NCBI GenBank assembly: GCA_028285415.1
Contig: JANQPF010000009.1
Coordinates: forward strand, 62,001-126,000
Length of the DNA: 64,000 nucleotides
Source of the DNA: Pseudomonadales bacterium
Lineage (GTDB): Bacteria > Pseudomonadota > Gammaproteobacteria > Pseudomonadales > Azotimanducaceae
Direction of reading: 5' to 3'
The notes below the pieces were generated by a model. It had not been told where the DNA came from. It did no database searches and worked only from the letters and a program-made list of their open reading frames with translations. Positions within the stretch are counted from its first letter, which is position 1. Each line of letters opens with the position of its first letter. Shown here in pieces: positions 59,784-64,000 of this stretch. The translations under genes and the position numbers were made by a program.

Positions 59784-60827
59784 GTGAAGAAGAGTCTGTA
59801 TATCGTATTGATTGTTGCCGGCGTCTGCGGCCTCGCGGCAGCGGTGGTCTACAATACCCCCGCAGGTCAGGACGCAATTTTCAAACGGCTGATGTCGCTG
59901 GCACTGACGCAACCCCCGGATACCTACGACGGCATGCGTGTGATCGTTTGCGGCAGCGCCTCCCCGCTCGGCAACGACCCGAACCGCGCCCAGGCATGTA
60001 TCGCGGTAGTCACTCCCGAGCACTTTTTCCTGTTTGACGTCGGGGCGCGCTCGCCGCTGCGCATCGCGCAGGCTCGTCTGCCGATGTCGCGGATCGACGG
60101 CGTTTTTCTCACGCACTATCACTCGGACCACATTGCCGGCTTGCCGGACGTGAACCTGGCGTCATGGGTACAGCGGCGACCCGGACCGCTGCAGGTTTAT
60201 GGACCCAACGGGATTGAAGCCGTTGTAGCCGGGTTCAATGCGGCCTACGACCTGGACCGTGGCTACCGCACCGCACACCATGGGAGTGAGATGCTGCCCT
60301 CGGAGCACGGCTTCATGGAGGCGATCACCATTCCGACCGATGGCATCGTCTGGGACGATGGCGTTGCAACCGTGACGTCGTTCACCGTCCAGCATCCGCC
60401 AATCACCCCTGCCGTCGGCTACCGCGTCGACTACCGCGGCCGGTCCGCTGTGATATCCGGCGACACCAACGCGGCGGAAAACCTGTTTGCCGCAGCCAGA
60501 GGCGCTGATCTGCTGTTCCACGACGCGTTGTCTCGCACCCTGCTCGACCCGATGATTGAGGTCACTTCCGAGGCCAATGTCCCGGTCATGCCGGTGATCA
60601 TGACCGACGTCATCGACTACCACGCCGACGCGACTACCCTGCCGGAAGCAACGGCAGAGGCCGGGGTGAAACAGCTGGTGTTGTATCACACGGTACCCGT
60701 CCCGCCGTTTGCGCTCGCCGCGAAGATGTTCCTGCGAGATCTGCCGGACGACATCATCCTTGCTGACGATCTGCATACCTTCGATCTACCTCCGGATTCG
60801 AGCGAGATCATCGTCCATGCACCGTGA
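59784..60827 (+). CDS. Metallo-beta-lactamase-fold hydrolase, exported or anchored
   Basis: A 347-residue protein with an N-terminal hydrophobic segment (YIVLIVAGVCGLAAAVVYN) serving as signal or anchor. The metal motif HxHxDH is present (THYHSDHIAG, about residue 115), with ISGDTNAAENL and a final His (VLYHTVP). It is of the tRNase Z/arylsulfatase-like MBL group, probably cleaving an ester, sulfate or phosphate-ester bond at the membrane or in the periplasm. A 17-bp operator precedes it, and the TetR gene follows by 65 bases. Confidence 0.88.
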   Translation: MKKSLYIVLIVAGVCGLAAAVVYNTPAGQDAIFKRLMSLALTQPPDTYDGMRVIVCGSASPLGNDPNRAQACIAVVTPEHFFLFDVGARSPLRIAQARLPMSRIDGVFLTHYHSDHIAGLPDVNLASWVQRRPGPLQVYGPNGIEAVVAGFNAAYDLDRGYRTAHHGSEMLPSEHGFMEAITIPTDGIVWDDGVATVTSFTVQHPPITPAVGYRVDYRGRSAVISGDTNAAENLFAAARGADLLFHDALSRTLLDPMIEVTSEANVPVMPVIMTDVIDYHADATTLPEATAEAGVKQLVLYHTVPVPPFALAAKMFLRDLPDDIILADDLHTFDLPPDSSEIIVHAP

Positions 60828-60892
60828 GCCGGCTGTTCACAACCGCAGGCGCCAAGCTATATTGAAAGGCAATCGCTAACCAAGGAGACCCT

Positions 60893-61582
60893 GTGGCCGC
60901 CAACCCGGACAGTCGACGCGCGCGCAGCGAAGCCACCCAGGCGGCAATGATGCGCGCTGCGGAGAAGCTGATTGCCGAACGCGGCGTCGAAAACGTGTCG
61001 ATACGCGACATCGTCAGCGCCGCCGGTCAGAAAAACGAATCGGCGCTGCAGTATCACTTCAAGAACTTTGCCGGTCTGCTACGGGCGATCCACGCCGAGC
61101 GAGCCGAAGAAACGCAAAGCAGACGCTCTACGCTCATCACCACGCTGTTGGAAACGACCGCCGAACCCTCGCTGCGCGATATCTGCATGCTCATGGTCCG
61201 TCCGAGTTTCGAGCTCGCACAGCACGACGCAGCCTATCGCAGATACGTCAAAGCGTTCGGCCATGAGCTGGTGCTTGCGGACACGTCACCCCTGGCGATA
61301 GCGTCCCGTCAGGGCGGAGGCGGCGCGAGTGGGCAACAGATGGGCACCCTGCTCCGGCAGACGCTGTCGCACCTCGACGAAGAGAGTTTTCGTCGACGGA
61401 TGGATGCCGCAGTCAGGCTCTGTGCCTCGTCGATGTATCACCAGGCAAAACAGAAAAACGCGTTTCGCGGCCAACAGGCAGACCTCTTCCTGCACAGCCT
61501 GATCGACGCGCTCGCAGGGCTCTTGAGCGCGCCCGAGTCCAATGAAACCCGGGCGCTGGCTCGAGCGGTGTCGCGCGACTAG
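60893..61582 (+). CDS. TetR-family regulator
   Basis: A 229-residue protein from GTG 60893, with AAGGAGACC seven bases before. HTH: MMRAAEKLIAERGVENVSIRDIVSAAGQKNESALQYHFKNFAGLL; the recognition part QKNESALQYHFKN is somewhat unusual. Follows the MBL-fold gene. The shared 17-bp palindrome before the MBL gene and before the haloalkane dehalogenase could be its site. Its stop overlaps the convergent tautomerase stop by four bases. Confidence 0.9.
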   Translation: MAANPDSRRARSEATQAAMMRAAEKLIAERGVENVSIRDIVSAAGQKNESALQYHFKNFAGLLRAIHAERAEETQSRRSTLITTLLETTAEPSLRDICMLMVRPSFELAQHDAAYRRYVKAFGHELVLADTSPLAIASRQGGGGASGQQMGTLLRQTLSHLDEESFRRRMDAAVRLCASSMYHQAKQKNAFRGQQADLFLHSLIDALAGLLSAPESNETRALARAVSRD

Positions 61583-61995
61583 TGGTGTGACCCCTCACCT
61601 GCCCGCCTTGCTTCCTGGGCAGCGAACCACTCCGCTTCCTCTCCGGGTTCCGGCATGATCTCACCACCTTCCAGGACCCAGCTGGCCGGGGTTTCCCTGA
61701 TGAGCGCGTTCGTCTCCTGGGCGTCGGTGTCGCCGTGCTCTGCGAGGGCTGCTCTGATCAACCCTGCAATCTGATCTTTCTGCTCGTCCGTTCTGCCTTT
61801 ACGTATCGTGCCGCGAACAAAGAGGGTTTTGTCTTCCAGCGGAAACTGGGGGGCGTCCTCGAAAAAAACGGCGTGCACAAAGTCCGCCGGCGCGCCGGTG
61901 ACAGAACAATGGATGTTGGTGATGGCCTCTGCGATCGATGCTCTCGAGGCTTCGTCGAGCGTGCCCTTTCTGGCGTTACAAATATAGAGTGGCAT
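61579..61995 (-). CDS. Tautomerase-family protein (4-oxalocrotonate tautomerase-like)
   Basis: A 138-residue protein that starts Met-Pro-Leu (PLYICNARKGTLDEAS), the N-terminal Pro being the catalytic base of the tautomerase superfamily after Met removal. FVRGTIRKGRTDEQKDQIAGLIRAAL gives the second half; the fold is about twice a 62-residue OT unit. It may act on keto-enol or dehalogenation intermediates. The next gene upstream (62007-62330) is a second tautomerase-like frame lacking Pro1, 11 bases away, suggesting a heteromeric pair (inference). Confidence 0.85.
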   Translation of the reverse strand: MPLYICNARKGTLDEASRASIAEAITNIHCSVTGAPADFVHAVFFEDAPQFPLEDKTLFVRGTIRKGRTDEQKDQIAGLIRAALAEHGDTDAQETNALIRETPASWVLEGGEIMPEPGEEAEWFAAQEARRAGEGSHH

Positions 61996-62006
61996 GTTGG
62001 CCTCCT

Positions 62007-62330
62007 TCAGCGCTGTGTCGTCGGGTCGGAAATCACCGCCACGACTTCATCGACGGTGCAGCCGGTTTCATCTGTCCACAACGCAACCAGTTCACGTAAG
62101 AGCGACTCCCTGCGTTCGGGGTTCAGCGGTTCGTTCGAAGTGATCGAGACAACCGAGGACGTGGAAGGTTTTCCCGCGGTAAAGCCATGACCGGGTGCAA
62201 CGGGTACCCAGGCGGTTTGCGCCTCCTGGCCAAACGATGCCGAGGCAAACCGGTTCAGTAAATTCAGCATCTCTCCCTTTCTGAGATCGGGTGTCTGCCC
62301 TTCTTGAACGATGCATGTGCAGTTGATCAT
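62007..62330 (-). CDS. Small protein, tautomerase-like without N-terminal Pro
   Basis: A 107-residue protein, MINCTCIVQEGQTPDLRKGEMLNLLNRFASASF. Size, opening beta strand and the closing LLRELVALWTDETGCTVDEVVAVISDP resemble a 4-OT-superfamily subunit, but the residue after Met is Ile and not Pro, so it is probably non-catalytic or a partner of the downstream tautomerase. Eleven bases separate the genes. Divergent from the HxlR regulator at 62433 across a large hyphenated palindrome. Confidence 0.65.
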   Translation of the reverse strand: MINCTCIVQEGQTPDLRKGEMLNLLNRFASASFGQEAQTAWVPVAPGHGFTAGKPSTSSVVSITSNEPLNPERRESLLRELVALWTDETGCTVDEVVAVISDPTTQR

Positions 62331-62353
62331 TGTGTCCGCTCCTTCAGTTGAAC

Positions 62354-62391
62354 GGTTGCATCATAAAACTTTAAAGTATCATATTGCAACC
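62354..62391. promoter_or_regulatory. 38-bp hyphenated palindrome, likely HxlR operator
   Basis: GGTTGCA (62354-62360) and TGCAACC (62385-62391) flank the perfect 10-bp palindrome ACTTTAAAGT (62368-62377), all centred at 62372.5. The element lies between the divergent tautomerase pair and the HxlR gene, in a very A/T-rich stretch suited to promoters. Confidence 0.75.
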
Positions 62392-62432
62392 TATTAGTTT
62401 TATATTAAAACCTTCTGGAGTAACATGCCCTC

Positions 62433-62885
62433 ATGAAATACAAATCGTACAAAGGGATGAACTGCTCGATGGCGCAGGCGCTCGATGCAATCGGCGAACG
62501 TTGGGCATTGTTGATTCTGCGCGAAGCGTTCTACGGCAAAACCCGGTTCAACCAGTTTCTGGACGAACTGGGTATCTCCAGAAACATCCTGTCGGCCAGA
62601 TTGAACCACCTGGTGGCTGAAGGCATCCTCGAGAAACGGCCGGCGACTGAGACGTCGCACACCGAATACGTCCTGACTGACGCGGGCCGCGCTCTGCGGA
62701 CGGTGATCATTTCGCTGATTCACTGGGGTGATGAGTTTCGGCCACACCCCAAGGGGCAGCGCTTTGATTTCATCGACGCCGAGACCGACGAACCCGTGCG
62801 AAAGATGGGTATCTATACCGAGAGCGGCAAAGCCGTAAAACCAGGGCGCGTCAAAGTCATTCCGGGGCCGGGCTTCACGTCTTAG
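62433..62885 (+). CDS. HxlR-family winged-helix regulator
   Basis: A 150-residue protein. CSMAQALDAIGERWALLILREAFYGKTRFNQFLDELGISRNILSARLNHLVAEGILEKRP is a typical HxlR domain, with the N-terminal Cys that in related regulators senses electrophiles (family knowledge), followed by VLTDAGRALRTVIISLIHWGDEF. It is divergent from the tautomerase pair across the palindrome and upstream of the haloalkane dehalogenase gene. HxlR proteins often respond to aldehydes or quinones; the signal here is unknown. Confidence 0.92.
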   Translation: MKYKSYKGMNCSMAQALDAIGERWALLILREAFYGKTRFNQFLDELGISRNILSARLNHLVAEGILEKRPATETSHTEYVLTDAGRALRTVIISLIHWGDEFRPHPKGQRFDFIDAETDEPVRKMGIYTESGKAVKPGRVKVIPGPGFTS

Positions 62886-62937
62886 CCGGCGCCGAGTGCG
62901 CTCAGCCCGTCAGTAGCACAGCTGTCAGTCATAGAAT

Positions 62938-62954
62938 ATAATGGAATCCATTAT
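62938..62954. promoter_or_regulatory. 17-bp operator ATAATG-N5-CATTAT, copy 2
   Basis: ATAATGGA-A-TCCATTAT is a perfect odd palindrome (8-base arms) centred 38 bases upstream of the haloalkane dehalogenase start. It shares outer sequence ATAATG/CATTAT and N5 spacing with 59720-59736. Together they point to one regulator. Confidence 0.7.
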
Positions 62955-62983
62955 TTAGTGTTCAACGTTTAATGTAGCTGCTC

Positions 62984-64000
62984 ATGAAAATACTCCGTAC
63001 GCCTGACGAACGCTTTGCCCATCTGGCGGATTACCCATTCACCCCCAACTACACCAACATCACAACGGACGACGGCAGTGAGCTGCGTATCCATCACCTC
63101 GACGAAGGCCCGGCGGACGGCCCGTTGGTCCTGTGCATGCATGGCCAACCGGTGTGGAGCTATCTGTATCGGAAGGTGATTCCTCACCTGACCGCAGCCG
63201 GGATGCGGGTCATCGCTCCTGACCTGGTCGGCTATGGTAAATCGGATAAACCGGCCGCCCGGGAAGACTACAGCTACGAACGTCAGGTCCAGTGGATGGG
63301 CGCGTGGCTCGAAGCAAACGATTTCAGCGGCATCACGTTCTTCGGCCAGGACTGGGGCGGGCTGGTTGGCCTGCGTCTGGTGGTGAACCACGCGGCGCGC
63401 TTCGAGCGCGTGGTCATTTCCAACACCGGCCTGCCTTACAACCCCGACGTGCCGCAGGCCGTCGTCACGGAAGTCGAGAACTTCCGCGCCAACGCACCAA
63501 CGCCCAGCCTGATCGAAATGCAGCAAGCGCTCAGCAGTATGGATGGCGGCAATCCGGCCAAAAAATTCGCTTACTGGCAGAAGTGGTGCTGGGAAACCGA
63601 AGACCTGCCCATCGGCTTCATCATGTCCATGATGCTCGAGCCACCCGGGCGGGCGCTGCAGGCATTCAAATTTCTGCTGAACAAGGTAGGCGTCACGTCA
63701 CCGCTGCCCACGCCGCTCGCCAGAGCCTACGACGCGCCATTCCCGGACCCAAGCTACAAGATGGGACCTCGCGCAATGCCAAGCCAGGTGCCGACACTGC
63801 CAACCTCACCGTCCCTCGAAGCGCAGCGCCAGGCCTGGGCGTTCTTCGAAACGTTCGATAAGCCGTTCCTGTGCGCCTTTGCCGACAACGATCCGGTGAC
63901 ACGCGGGGGTGAAGCTGAGTTCAGGGAGAAAGTCCCCGGCACCCGCGGTCTGCCGCACACCACCATCAAAGGTGGCGGGCACTTCGTCCAGGAGAACGCT
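62984..64000 (+). CDS. Haloalkane dehalogenase-like alpha/beta hydrolase (3' end outside window)
   Basis: From ATG 62984 the protein runs off the window at about residue 339. The oxyanion motif is HGQPVWSYLYRKVIP, the nucleophile elbow GQDWGG gives Asp123 followed by Trp124, and the distal His is in GGGHFVQEN. DhlA (HLD-I) has HGEPTWSYLYRKMIP and a similar DWGG (from memory), so this is an HLD-I-like enzyme releasing halide from haloalkanes, although epoxide hydrolase relatives exist. It is preceded by a 17-bp palindrome shared with the MBL-TetR operon. Marine haloalkanes are plausible substrates (inference). Confidence 0.9.
   Translation, partial: MKILRTPDERFAHLADYPFTPNYTNITTDDGSELRIHHLDEGPADGPLVLCMHGQPVWSYLYRKVIPHLTAAGMRVIAPDLVGYGKSDKPAAREDYSYERQVQWMGAWLEANDFSGITFFGQDWGGLVGLRLVVNHAARFERVVISNTGLPYNPDVPQAVVTEVENFRANAPTPSLIEMQQALSSMDGGNPAKKFAYWQKWCWETEDLPIGFIMSMMLEPPGRALQAFKFLLNKVGVTSPLPTPLARAYDAPFPDPSYKMGPRAMPSQVPTLPTSPSLEAQRQAWAFFETFDKPFLCAFADNDPVTRGGEAEFREKVPGTRGLPHTTIKGGGHFVQENA

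Noticed and set aside
1-64000. rRNA, tRNA, IS elements or prophage genes
   Set aside because: No transposase, integrase, cloverleaf or rRNA-like stretch was noticed by reading; a covariance-model scan would be needed to exclude small RNAs.

Overview
The window is about 60% G+C, densely packed, and reads as a chromosomal stretch of a free-living, probably marine, aerobic gammaproteobacterium. Pointers are an OprC-like TonB-dependent receptor, Tat and lipoprotein export signals, periplasmic cytochrome c, and a large stock of oxygenases, acyl-CoA enzymes, MFS carriers and TetR regulators of the kind found in marine hydrocarbon, steroid and aromatic degraders. No rRNA, tRNA, insertion sequence, CRISPR array or phage gene was seen. 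I call 61 protein genes. No gene-free gap exceeds 300 bases, and several gene pairs overlap by 1-8 bases.

Layout. 1-8.0 kb: two serine hydrolases, a tungsto/molybdopterin protein strikingly like acetylene hydratase with its MarR regulator, a truncated haemoglobin, an acyl-CoA dehydrogenase, a TetR regulator and an enoyl-CoA hydratase. 8.2-12.3 kb: a periplasmic amine-oxidation operon (aromatic amine dehydrogenase large and small subunits, cytochrome c, cupin, D-aminoacylase-like amidohydrolase). 12.3-19.9 kb: an OprC-like TonB receptor with a DUF2946 protein, a BNR-repeat protein coupled to a MoaD/ThiS protein, a GNAT, an MFS carrier and a secreted protein. 20-26.5 kb: amidase lipoprotein, MFS carrier, thioredoxin/DsbD-like fusion, phytanoyl-CoA-type dioxygenase and a flavoprotein. 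26.7-35.2 kb: thioesterase, then a minus-strand operon of Rieske oxygenase, atypical crotonase, CPBP protease and GST divergent from a TetR gene with two clear operators, followed by an MFS carrier and a GMC oxidoreductase. 35.3-40.9 kb: an aromatic-ring catabolic group (two FAD hydroxylases, FAH hydrolase, VOC dioxygenase-like protein, TetR). 40.9-48.2 kb: a tightly coupled operon resembling planctomycete sugar-oxidation loci (two Gfo/Idh/MocA dehydrogenases, an Nramp-like carrier lacking metal-site motifs, a lipoprotein dehydrogenase-cytochrome c fusion, a secreted TIM-barrel isomerase). 48.2-64 kb: Baeyer-Villiger-type monooxygenase, LLM oxidoreductase, two P450s, two more Rieske oxygenases, SDR, nitroreductase, methyltransferase, metallo-beta-lactamase-fold protein, tautomerases, HxlR regulator and a haloalkane dehalogenase cut by the window end.

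Together the genes describe an oxidative scavenging repertoire: uptake (TonB, MFS), first attack (Rieske, P450, FAD, BVMO, dehalogenase), and beta-oxidation-like steps, each under a small local repressor. The observations most worth following are the acetylene-hydratase-like enzyme, the amine dehydrogenase operon without its usual maturation genes, the Nramp-like/Gfo/cytochrome operon, and a 17-bp operator (ATAATG-N5-CATTAT) found both before the MBL-TetR pair and before the haloalkane dehalogenase. Family assignments rest on motifs and remembered family sequences; no search could be run.
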